From Bryobacterales bacterium (lineage in GTDB: Bacteria; Acidobacteriota; Terriglobia; Bryobacterales; Bryobacteraceae), in the NCBI GenBank assembly GCA_003167255.1, contig PMTR01000124.1, forward strand, positions 1 through 64,000: a stretch of 64,000 nucleotides of DNA, read 5' to 3'. A program made the translations under genes and the position numbers. The notes under the pieces are model-generated. The model was not told the origin of the DNA and searched no databases. It saw only the letters and a list, made by a program, of their open reading frames with translations. Shown here one piece after another: positions 31,467 through 40,600 of this stretch (the stretch's first letter is position 1; each line of letters starts with the position of its first letter).

Positions 31467-32490
31467 TTGACCACCCCCGTGTTCAGTTGAGCACTCCTAT
31501 CGCCAAACTCCTCACTCCCCAGGTTTCAGCTATTTCGATTGTCGAGGGGCCGTTGAATCGGAAAGATCTGCACGTCCCGCGCAAAGACTCAAGGTGCAGT
31601 CCCGGCGATGAAAGGCAAACGCGAGCAGCGCGGATGTCCCACTTCCAGGGAAGGTTTGGACACTGAAGAAGAGGAACTCTGCGAGCAAAAAGAGGCAGTC
31701 GCAAGGCGTTTTCGCATCCGGACTCACCAGCCTGGCGAGGGATTCCGTAATCCGTCGCCATATGACCACTTGCAAAACGCCCGAACCGCCGGTGGCGGGT
31801 CAGCCGGTCCAGTCTACAATAAGCTCGTTTCACGGCCCCGATGTTGTAGGCACGCTCCCCGCACCCCTGTAGGTAAGCGTTGGGCGACCCCACGCGGGGA
31901 ATCCGGCGGCGGCCCGATTGCGGCGGTACTTCTACGAGTCGGCGACTACTCGCTCATGTGATTTCCGTGGACGGCGTATCACGGGATCTATCACCTGGCG
32001 TTTTAAGCGACACGTTCGGCTCGATCCTACAAACCTTCGATTAACAGCCGAATGGCTTTTAGCCGCCTCGCATTGCAAACACGAGGCTTAGACGCGCAAA
32101 AAGCGAATTGTGCCGGAAATTGGGGGAACTCTGGGAGGACTCTGCGCTTCTCCTTCCGGTCCCACCATCCGAGTGGAAATGTCACCGCATTCTGCACCAG
32201 ACGTTCGCTGCGGGTTCTCGTCTCATCCGGCCGGGTGGATCATCCCGGATGGGGTATTCTCGTTGCAGGGCTCCTGGCGGGATGGATGCAAGCCTGCGCG
32301 CCTGACGGCAAATTCTGCATGTCGGGTAGCTGCAGACTTGGCGACGACAGCCGGTGAAAGACTCGGGACGCCTTCTGTGTTAGGGCGTTTCCTTGCCATT
32401 ACGACTGGCCAGGGCAGACCCGGCCCTTGCTGTTTACATCATTCAGCCGTGGCCCCAAATGTGCTTAGGCCGTCCATGATGGAGGAATAA

Positions 32491-33048
32491 ATGTTCCACT
32501 TGAAGACTCTCAGTCTATGCGCCGCGGTGCTTGCGCCGCTTGTCGCCGGAATGTTTGTGGGATGCTCACAGCCGTCCCCGAAATCACCCGACGTTTCTGG
32601 CAACATTCGCCACTCACTTGATCAGGCCGGCTTCAAAGATGTTTCCGTAACTCAGGATCGCGACAAGGGCGTAGTGACCCTGGGCGGACACGTCGCGGCT
32701 GACAGGGACAAGGCACGAGCGGAATCTATTGCAACGTCCTTCGCCGGCGGACAAGTTGTGTCAAACCAGATTGCAGTGACTCCGCTGGGCAGCGAAAAGG
32801 CTGCCAAAGCCGTGAATTCGGATGTGGACGGAGGCATTGAGAAGAACCTGGATGCTGCTCTCATCCAGAACAAGCTTCATGAGAGCGTAAAGTACGCTGT
32901 CAAGAACTCGGTCGTCACGCTGACGGGCGAGGTCGACTCTCAATCCAAGCGCCGGCAGGCCGAGGGTATCGCCTCTTCAGTTCCAAACGTTGGGCAGGTC
33001 GTAAACGAGTTGCAGGTCAAGAATCAAAAGGCCACTACGTCGAAGTGA
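32491..33048 (+). CDS. BON-domain lipoprotein
   Basis: Lipobox-like GMFVGCSQ; two BON-like units (IRHSLDQAGFKDVSVTQDRDKGVVTLGGHV; LHESVKYAVKNSVVTLTGEVDSQSKRRQAEGIASSVPNVGQVVNEL). Confidence 0.85.
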   Translation: MFHLKTLSLCAAVLAPLVAGMFVGCSQPSPKSPDVSGNIRHSLDQAGFKDVSVTQDRDKGVVTLGGHVAADRDKARAESIATSFAGGQVVSNQIAVTPLGSEKAAKAVNSDVDGGIEKNLDAALIQNKLHESVKYAVKNSVVTLTGEVDSQSKRRQAEGIASSVPNVGQVVNELQVKNQKATTSK

Positions 33049-33161
33049 GAGATCTGCTCGCGTGTGTGCCCGTATGGTTTGCTGGAGGACACGCCGAGCT
33101 CTCGATTTCGGCGAGGATCAACAACCGCTCAAGAGTCAACGATAACGATAAGGAGAAAGAG

Positions 33162-33341
33162 ATGAAACAGAGCACGAAAGACCAGATCGCAGGCGGGCTT
33201 CATAAAGTGAAAGGCAACGTCAAAGAGAAGGCCGGCCAGGTCACCAATAATCCTGACTTAGAGGCCGAAGGCAAAGCCGAGAATCTCGCGGGCAAAATTC
33301 AAAAAACAGTGGGACGGGTTGAAAAGGTGTTCGAGAAGTAA
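33162..33341 (+). CDS. CsbD family stress protein
   Basis: MKQSTKDQIAGGLHKVKGNVKEKAGQVTNNPDLEAEGKAENLAGKIQKTVGRVEKVFEK. Confidence 0.88.
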   Translation: MKQSTKDQIAGGLHKVKGNVKEKAGQVTNNPDLEAEGKAENLAGKIQKTVGRVEKVFEK

Positions 33342-33386
33342 ATCAGCCAGGCGTGAGTTAACGTTCAACAGAAAGGGAGATTAACG

Positions 33387-33542
33387 ATGTTGATCTTGAT
33401 CATCATCATTCTGTTGGTTTTCGGCCTTGGCGGTGGATACTACGGCCACAGCCGCTGGGGTTCCGGTGGAGGTGCGGGCATCGGGTTAGGCACCGTATTG
33501 GTCGTTCTCCTCATTGCCTACCTGATTGGGGCTTTCCGTTAA
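33387..33542 (+). CDS. DUF3309-like small membrane protein
   Basis: Small ORF not in the supplied list: MLILIIIILLVFGLGGGYYGHSRWGSGGGAGIGLGTVLVVLLIAYLIGAFR*, preceded by AGAAAGGGAG. Confidence 0.75.
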   Translation: MLILIIIILLVFGLGGGYYGHSRWGSGGGAGIGLGTVLVVLLIAYLIGAFR

Positions 33543-33717
33543 GAGTGAAGCGGCCGTGCGCCACGGGTGCGGACCTTTGAGAACGAGTAACGACGAATTG
33601 AACCGCGAGCGGGCAGAAAGCCCCTTGCGTTGCGGATTGGGTGATTGCAGGAACAGAGGAACTGGCTGAGGAGGCGCTCGACGCCGGCATCCAGCTGTCG
33701 CCACCGAAGGAGGCTTC

Positions 33718-33927
33718 GTGAATAGGACGCTTGGGGTGATCTTGATTGTACTTGGACTGGTTGGTCTTGCGTGGGGAGGTTTTACGTACACGACCAGGGA
33801 GAAGGTCGTTGACATCGGACCGATTCACGCTACTCGCGACCAGACACATAATGTACCGCTGCCTCCCATCATAGGCGCCGTGGCGCTCATTGGCGGCATT
33901 GTGCTGTTGGTGGCAGGCAGGAAGTAG
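33718..33927 (+). CDS. Small two-TM membrane protein (DUF3185-like)
   Basis: GTG start: MNRTLGVILIVLGLVGLAWGGFTYTTREKVVDIGPIHATRDQTHNVPLPPIIGAVALIGGIVLLVAGRK. Confidence 0.65.
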   Translation: MNRTLGVILIVLGLVGLAWGGFTYTTREKVVDIGPIHATRDQTHNVPLPPIIGAVALIGGIVLLVAGRK

Positions 33928-33956
33928 GGACCTCCGCTCGGCTGGTAAATAGATCC

Positions 33957-34094
33957 GTGAAAACCGCCGCAATCGTGAGCCCGACCGAACGCGAAATTGC
34001 CACAGTTGCGTATCAATTATGGCTAGATAACGGCTGCCCCGTTGGATCGCATCAAGAAGACTGGTTCCGGGCAGACCCCCTGCAAGTACGGTAA
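33957..34094 (+). CDS. DUF2934-like small protein with a repeat-derived C-terminus
   Basis: GTG..TAA: VKTAAIVSPTEREIATVAYQLWLDNGCPVGSHQEDWFRADPLQVR*; AYQLWxxxGxPxGSxxEDWFRA is DUF2934-like. Not in the supplied ORF list. Confidence 0.6.
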   Translation: MKTAAIVSPTEREIATVAYQLWLDNGCPVGSHQEDWFRADPLQVR

Positions 34095-34132
34095 GCGGTC
34101 GGGCCCCAAGAACGAAGCGTATTCGCTGAGGC

Positions 34133-34175
34133 GGCCCTCTGTCATCCCGCCACAGTGGCGGAAGGTCAGAGGGCC
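34133..34175. repeat. REP-like hairpin, copy 3
   Basis: GGCCCTCTGTCATCCCGCC-ACAGT-GGCGGAAGGTCAGAGGGCC. Confidence 0.7.
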
Positions 34176-34364
34176 TACCCCGGCGATGTTCGTGACAACA
34201 TCGCCCGGTACCTGGGCTCTGCCGGGCGACCATTGAACGCGCCGAGGCGATCGTCGAGGCCGCTGAAGAGGAGCCGGAAGAGTACGGCTATCTGGTGGAG
34301 CAGATGGACCGGAGCGGAAAAGTCGCCGGTGCTCTCCGGTTTCCACACACGACAAGCAGACTTT

Positions 34365-34650
34365 ACTCGTGCAGAACTATGCCATGCGGGAGTTTGCCGC
34401 CCGGCGGGGCTGGGCGAATTGTGACGCAGTTCCGTGAGATTGGCTCCGGGTGGGCAGCGAGAAACCCGTGAGAAGCTACTGGAGGCAGCACGCGGCCGGG
34501 GTCGACGTGGTGCTCGCGTAATCGCGTTTGCGCCTGGGGCGACGGGGCCGACCGGAGCGGTTCAAAAACACGGCCGAGTGCTACATGCGCCATGCCAACG
34601 GGTCGGAAGCGTGTGCGGCCCGCGGATAGTCTTAGCATTTACCGCCCAGC
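34365..34650 (+). pseudogene. Serine recombinase/resolvase remnant, multiply frameshifted
   Basis: Frame pieces MREFAARRGWA / IVTQFREIGSG / EKLLEAARGRG-VDVVLA / HA.(N/P)G.. match the N-terminal resolvase pattern across three frames. Confidence 0.5.
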
Positions 34651-34755
34651 CATCTTGAGTAACCCTTCCAACGTCGTCTCCTTCGATAGCAGAAACTTCA
34701 AAACGTTTATGTTATTAAACTCGCACGTCTCGAACACAGTCGCCAGCACGAGGTA
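34639..34755 (-). pseudogene. Transposase C-terminal tail, IS66-like
   Basis: Minus strand ..VLATVFETCEFNNINVLKFLLSKETTLEGLLKMAGR*; resembles IS66-type transposase C-termini. Confidence 0.35.
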
Positions 34756-34761
34756 TCCCGG

Positions 34762-35061
34762 TCAACTCGCCTTTGGAGCGTACCGCTGACGCAACTCCCG
34801 AATCTGCCGGAAGTCTTCTTCGTCGAGTTCGACCCGGAATCCGACGCCGCGCTCACGCAAGAGGTCCAAGAACTGAAGCCGCGAAAGTCCCAACAACTTC
34901 GCAGCCTCGGCCGGCGCCAGTTTATCCTCGCTGTAGAGACGCAGTACGATCTCCGTTCCGCAGAGTTTTCCTAGCTCATCAGGCGGAATCTGATCGAGGA
35001 TTCTTGGGGGCAGATCGATATCAATTTCCAGTTTCACGTTCACCGGTCCTAGCAGGATCAT
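34762..35061 (-). CDS. UPF0175 family antitoxin-like protein
   Basis: EIVLRLYSEDKLAPAEAAKLLGLSRLQFLDLLRERGVGFRVELDEEDF. Confidence 0.75.
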   Translation of the reverse strand: MILLGPVNVKLEIDIDLPPRILDQIPPDELGKLCGTEIVLRLYSEDKLAPAEAAKLLGLSRLQFLDLLRERGVGFRVELDEEDFRQIRELRQRYAPKAS

Positions 35062-35068
35062 TATACCG

Positions 35069-35210
35069 CTGTAGATAAAATTGTAGCTGGCGAGAGCCTC
35101 CGGGTTCCATAAGGCTCCACAAGTTACAACAGAGTCGCGCCATCTGCTTGAAATGTAAGTAGTTGAAAATAGGACATTTTCGGCTGAGGCCGGAAACTGC
35201 CTTGGGCGCA
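35069..35210. repeat. Dispersed repeat, left half fused to a tRNA 3' half
   Basis: CTGTAGATAAAATTGTAGCT..GGAAACTGCCTTGGGCGCAG. Confidence 0.7.
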
Positions 35211-35245
35211 GGGGGTCGGGCGTTCAAATCGCCCCGCCCCGACCA
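35194..35245 (+). pseudogene. tRNA-Pro(TGG)-like 3' half (anticodon loop to CCA)
   Basis: CTGC-CTTGGGC-GCAG anticodon arm with TGG anticodon, then GGGGTC, GGGCG-TTCAAAT-CGCCC T-arm, CGCCCCG-A-CCA acceptor end; no 5' half adjacent. Confidence 0.6.
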
Positions 35246-35744
35246 TTCGAATCAGCGGGTTTACGGATATTTCGGCATCAATGAAAAGCCACTGTAGATA
35301 GAATTGTAGCTGTGGCTTCCTCCAAGATTCGCCCGCTTAATACTGGAGGTAGCGCACCTGTCGTCCTGGCGGAATGACTGGGGAAGCGACCCAGCCAACT
35401 CCAAAACGGCGAACGAGACGGCCGAGCGCAAACACAACCCCGTCGTCGCCCCCACAAACGGCACGCGACTCCGGCTATTTCCTCGCCTGATCTTGGGCTA
35501 AACCCTCAACGTGAGCCTCTTCATCAGTTGGTCAGGAACACGAAGTAATCAAGTCGCAAAAGCACTCCGTGGTTGGATCCACCTTACCGGCGGACGGATT
35601 GAGACACATTTTCACATTTTTGGCTCGCTTGCCGTTCTGGCTTGAGCACTGCATCATCCACATCGCAGATGAATAGATCGCCCGCGCATAGTGTGCCTCT
35701 GGTCACCCGAGCTTCCAGTTTCCCTCACCGGTCGCGCCTCCTTC

Positions 35745-37604
35745 TCAGCGCGGATCCAGCCGCCGAATCTCGAGATTGCTGGCACGCTGCCCACCGGCTA
35801 ACCCGCGACCCAGATCCCGCGTTCCGAACGCCAGGCCTGCCGTGCCCTGGTTGACACCGACGGCGGGGGGGCCCAGCCAAACCGGGGGAATCTTCACGCT
35901 CGTCACCCGATTGTCGCCCTGGTCAAACGAAAGCGTTTTGCCATCCAACCGGACTTTTAGGCTATCGCCGCGGGCTTCCATTTCCAGATGATGATACACA
36001 CTCGCGTCAAAACCGGTGTCCGGCTCCGAAAAGGCCACCAGGCTCCAGGGATTGAGCCGTTTGATCCGCACCATGCCCGTCGATTCGAGCTGTACCCAAT
36101 AGCCGGCTGATGTGCCGCCAATCAACCCGTCGCCGGCGGACGCCTGGCGACTGCGAAAGTACGGTCCGCCCAGCGTGGGCTTTCCCTCGTCACTAAGCGG
36201 CACCATCAGGTCCACTGCGATGCGCAGATCCTGCCCGGCATCCGCTCCTTCAATGTTGGCCAGGCCGCAATCGTTTTGCGCGCGCGCCAACTGAATGCCG
36301 GCGAGGTCTTTTCCGCGATTCCAAAACGGGGTGGAAAGATCTTGCGGGCCGCGGCTCCCGATCGATGTATCGCCATTGAAAACGGGCAGGTAATAATATT
36401 GGTCCAGGTCATGGAGACCGGCCGAGCAGCGATAGATTCCTGTGAGCCCGGCCGGGCTGAGCGCGCTGGGAAAGACGCGGACGTCGTCGATAGTGCCCCG
36501 AAAACTGGCGCCTGAAAGGATGAAACCGCCGATCTTCCACGTACCGGTTCGCTCAGTTGCCGGCTCGATGGCCAGCCGTTGTTCCGCGTCCACCTCGCCG
36601 TCCACGAAAATGCGCGCGGTCTTGGCTGAACCGCCGCCGTACGAAGCCGCCACAAAATGCCACGCGCCGTCGGCCCAATGGCCGGCGCCTGTCACAGATC
36701 CGCCAAGCCCGAAAAGCAGGCGCCCATCGGATTGCAGATAGAGTGTCAGGCGTTCCCGCGTTGGGCCGCGAAATGCCGATCCGTAATCGAACAGCGCGCC
36801 CTGATCCACGAAAGGCAGCGCTACTTTGAACCAGGCGGTGATGGTGCGCGCGGAATTGGCCGCCGGCAGCGCGTCGCTTGGTCCGGAAACGGCCGTTTGG
36901 AGCCCGTCAAACCACAGGCCGTTGCCTAGCTTGCCCGGCATCACGCGGACGTTCGCGGTCACCGTCCCCTGGATTCCGTGGCCGCTCGCATCGAGTACCT
37001 TCCCGCCGCGCACATCGTCCAGCTTCCACCACGCCGCCTCGCGATTGAACCGGGCCGGCGGCGAGCCTTTCCGGGAGCGCAATGTTACCGCCACGGCTGC
37101 CATGAGCAGGACTGCCGCGGTGATCGCGATGGCGGCGCGCGCCAATCGCCGCCGGGCCGGAAGCGTTGGCGCGGACGGTTCCAACCGCGTTTCGGCTTCG
37201 GCATTCGCATCGCCGCCAATACATTCCACCTGCGCCATCAATCCATAGCCCATCTTGGGGAAGGTCTTGATGATCCCGGCGCCCTTGGGATCACCTCCGA
37301 ACGCCCTCCTCAGTTCCATTACGCTCTGCACCAGCACGCCATCGGAGACGTTGGCGCCTCCCCAGACTTTTTCGATTAGCTCTTCCTTGGACACCAAGCG
37401 ATTGTGGTGTTCTGCCAGGTAGAGGAGAAAACGGTAAGTCTTGGGCCGGAGAGCGAGGATCTCGCCGCCGCGGCGGACGGATGCCTGAATGGGATCGATC
37501 TCGACTCCAGCAACCCGGTAGATCAGTGCTTTAGTCGAAATTTCGCCGTTTTTTCGCCCGGCTTTCGAGACGGTGGAAGACTGCTGCGCCATACTGTGGC
37601 CCAA
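35745..37604 (-). CDS. Transmembrane winged-helix (CadC/ToxR-type) regulator with two LamG/concanavalin-like outer domains
   Basis: N-terminal EILALRPKTYRFLLYLAEHHNRLVSKEELIEKVWGGANVSDGVLVQSVMELRRAFGG (Trans_reg_C), TM segment AAIAITAAVLLMAAVAVTL, then AAWWKLDDVRGGKVLDASGHGIQGTV.. LamG-like. Confidence 0.85.
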   Translation of the reverse strand: MGHSMAQQSSTVSKAGRKNGEISTKALIYRVAGVEIDPIQASVRRGGEILALRPKTYRFLLYLAEHHNRLVSKEELIEKVWGGANVSDGVLVQSVMELRRAFGGDPKGAGIIKTFPKMGYGLMAQVECIGGDANAEAETRLEPSAPTLPARRRLARAAIAITAAVLLMAAVAVTLRSRKGSPPARFNREAAWWKLDDVRGGKVLDASGHGIQGTVTANVRVMPGKLGNGLWFDGLQTAVSGPSDALPAANSARTITAWFKVALPFVDQGALFDYGSAFRGPTRERLTLYLQSDGRLLFGLGGSVTGAGHWADGAWHFVAASYGGGSAKTARIFVDGEVDAEQRLAIEPATERTGTWKIGGFILSGASFRGTIDDVRVFPSALSPAGLTGIYRCSAGLHDLDQYYYLPVFNGDTSIGSRGPQDLSTPFWNRGKDLAGIQLARAQNDCGLANIEGADAGQDLRIAVDLMVPLSDEGKPTLGGPYFRSRQASAGDGLIGGTSAGYWVQLESTGMVRIKRLNPWSLVAFSEPDTGFDASVYHHLEMEARGDSLKVRLDGKTLSFDQGDNRVTSVKIPPVWLGPPAVGVNQGTAGLAFGTRDLGRGLAGGQRASNLEIRRLDPR

Positions 37605-37670
37605 GTAATTATATCCGGCCTCGCTTGGACTATACCAGGACCGCGCCGGAAACAGGAGGGAATACTACAA

Positions 37671-40600
37671 ATGTTCCGGAAGCGGGCGAGTGGGATTTGG
37701 AAAGGGGGGCTGGGTTTACTCCTGGCGGTGGCGCTGCGGGCTCAGTCGCCAACGCCCGTTGTCTATCAATACGACACTATTTCGATCAGTCCGCAAGTGC
37801 AATTCGGTTGTCCCCTATGGGGCGTCGGGAACGGCGTACCGAGCGGCGGGACGGTTAGGGTCACTCTGGACGCCAGTTGCAACGACCCGGCCTTTCCGAC
37901 GTTGCCGAATGGTGGGGAAACCGTAGCAAGCGCGTCGATCTTGATCACCTTCGCGCCCGGTCCCTTCACCGGGACATACAATGCAGCGGGGAACATTTTC
38001 ACCCTAACGTCCCCCTCCTCCGCAACCATCACCGCTACCCTCAACAGCACCGCCGCCAATGTGACTTGGGGAATCGAGGCGGGGGGGGAATTTCCGGACT
38101 TCAGCAATTCGTGCATCAACTTCCCAACGAAAGCTGGAGCCGCCACGCAATTGACCGCGACGTGCACCAGCTCAAGATTCGATGTCGGCTTCGATAGCCA
38201 GGGCCCAAGCATTTCCGAGGCAGTGGACGTTCACTTTAAAACCCCGACCCAGAATTATCTGCTCTCGGTCGATTTGATATTTCGGCCGAGTGCGCAGGGA
38301 GATTTGACAGTGACCCGCATTATCCCCGTCCAGGTGATTCACAGTTCCGACGAAACCATACCGATGATCGCCAACAAGCCCACCGTAGTGCGGGTCTACG
38401 TCAAGAGCGTTGGACAGAACCCCCAGCCAGTGAATGGCGTTAGCGCGCAGTTGCACGTCGCGACCTCCAAATTCACCCGCACGCTGGAGCCCTTTAACGG
38501 CCCGATCACGGCGCTTCCGTATACGAGTACGCTTCCGCCTACCGATCCGCCGGATTTCAATGAAGCGACCTTGGATTTCCGCTTGCCGGGCGACCTGATC
38601 GGTCCCGGCGCATTCAGCCTGCAAGCCCAGGTAGTTCCGCCGCCCGGCTTCCAGGACGCGAATCCCGCCAACGATTCGCTGCAGACCACGATTACGATGC
38701 AGCCACAGCCGCAAGGACCGAGCCCCGCCGTCAAAGGTACCTGGACCATAGGCTATATCTCCATCTGTACGCAACAGAATAACCAGCCACCGGTTTGCCC
38801 GCCGAACGATGTGGGCGCTCTATCCTATTTCGTGACGGCTCTTTTTCCGGTCGCCTTAAGGGGTGTGAACTTCATCGAAGCCGCGCACATCACGAGGCCA
38901 TACACCGCCTCCGACATCAGTACGAAAGATGGATATTACGCGTTGATAGCTCCGCTGCGCAAGTATTACCACCGTCTGCTGGCAAACCACATAGTGGTAG
39001 ATAACCTCATCGGATTCGTCCCGCCACCGGGGCCTTATGGCGGCATCGCGGACTTGAAGTCACCCCCGGATGTCCCTAACGTTGTGAGCACCGAAGAGGC
39101 CAGAGTCGCAGCGGTCACCGCGTACGCGAACGCAAGGGATTTCACGGCGAAAAACGTTGCTCATGAATTAGGTCATCTCGTGGGGTTGCGGCACACGAAT
39201 TTGAACCAACCTCCGGCTTGCCTCAAGAAAGCCGAAGACTCTTGCACCACATGGCCGTATCAAGACCCAACCATTCAATACCCCGGCTACAATGTCGGAC
39301 TCGAGACTTTGGTCCCCAAGAGTTTTTTCGACATCATGTCTTATTGCTCGGACCCTGCCGCGGACAATATCTGGATCTCGCCTTTCGATTACGTGACTCT
39401 CTTTCAGAACAACCTGGCGCCTTCGGTAGCCCCGGAGAACTCGACCGAGGCTTGCAACCCCATTCTGGATCTACTCCCGGCATCCATATCGAGAACGTTT
39501 TCGCGGCAAAGTGCAGGCTTCTCGACCGTCTTCCCGCAAGCCAACGGCCCCGCCCCGTCAAGCCGGGCGCAGGTACAGGCAGCCGCGCAAACTCTGGTGC
39601 TGGTAAGCGGAACGGCTAATCGCGATGGCAGTCCTGGAACACTGGATGCCGCGTTTCCGCTCACCACTACCGAGTCTCCCTCCACCAATATTCCTTCCGG
39701 CAACTACTGTCTGCGCTATTCCGGCGCCGCCGGAACCTTGGGAAGCACATGTTTCAACCTGGCATTTTTCGCAATGGAGAGTGCCACACAACTGAACCAG
39801 GAGTCATTTTCCTTGCTGGTGGCGCAGCCGTCGGGCACTACCCGGATCGATCTGGTAACCGGCGGGCAGGTGGTGGCATCGCTGGTTGGCGGCGCGGCGC
39901 CTCCTTCGGTGAGAATCTCCGCGCCCACCGCGGGCTCCACCTGGGACGCTTCGGTTCCGCAATCCATGACTTGGACCGGCAACGGATCGGGACCGAACAG
40001 TCTTATGTACATGGTGGACGCCAGCTCCGATGGCGGCAATACCTGGATTCCGTTGACTGACACCATCTCGGATGTCTCGCTTCAGGTGGATGCCTCCCAT
40101 TTACAGGGTCCGCAGGTATACTTCCGCGTCACCGCCAGCGATGGCCTTAACAGTTCCGCGGCGCAAGTGGGTCCGGTCACGCTCACGCAGACCGCGAAGC
40201 TGGCGGTGTCGCCCACTTCAGTGGATTTCCGAAATGGATTGATCTCGCAGCCGGTAAGCCGGCAGGTGACGCTGACGAATTCGGGCAGCGCCCCCGTCCA
40301 GATCGCTTCCGTCAACTTCAGCGATCCTTCCTTCACGCTAGACTCTCCGTCTTTGCCGGTGACCGTTTATCCGGGGGCGAGCGTGCCGCTCAATCTGGCT
40401 TTCCAGCCTTCCGCGGCGGGGGCGAAGAGCGCCACCATGACGATCGCCAGCAACGCCACAGCGACTCCTTCCATCACCGTGCCGCTGAAAGGCAACGGAC
40501 TCACCGTGACCGCGCCCGACGCATCGGCCAGTCCTTCGACGCTCGATTTCGGTACGGTTACCGTGGGCGCAAGTGGGTTGCAAACGGCCACACTGCAGAG

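Noticed and set aside
31600-32480. Several short ORFs on both strands between the secreted protein and the BON gene
   Set aside because: No RBS-supported start, no recognisable domain; probably non-coding or decayed DNA.
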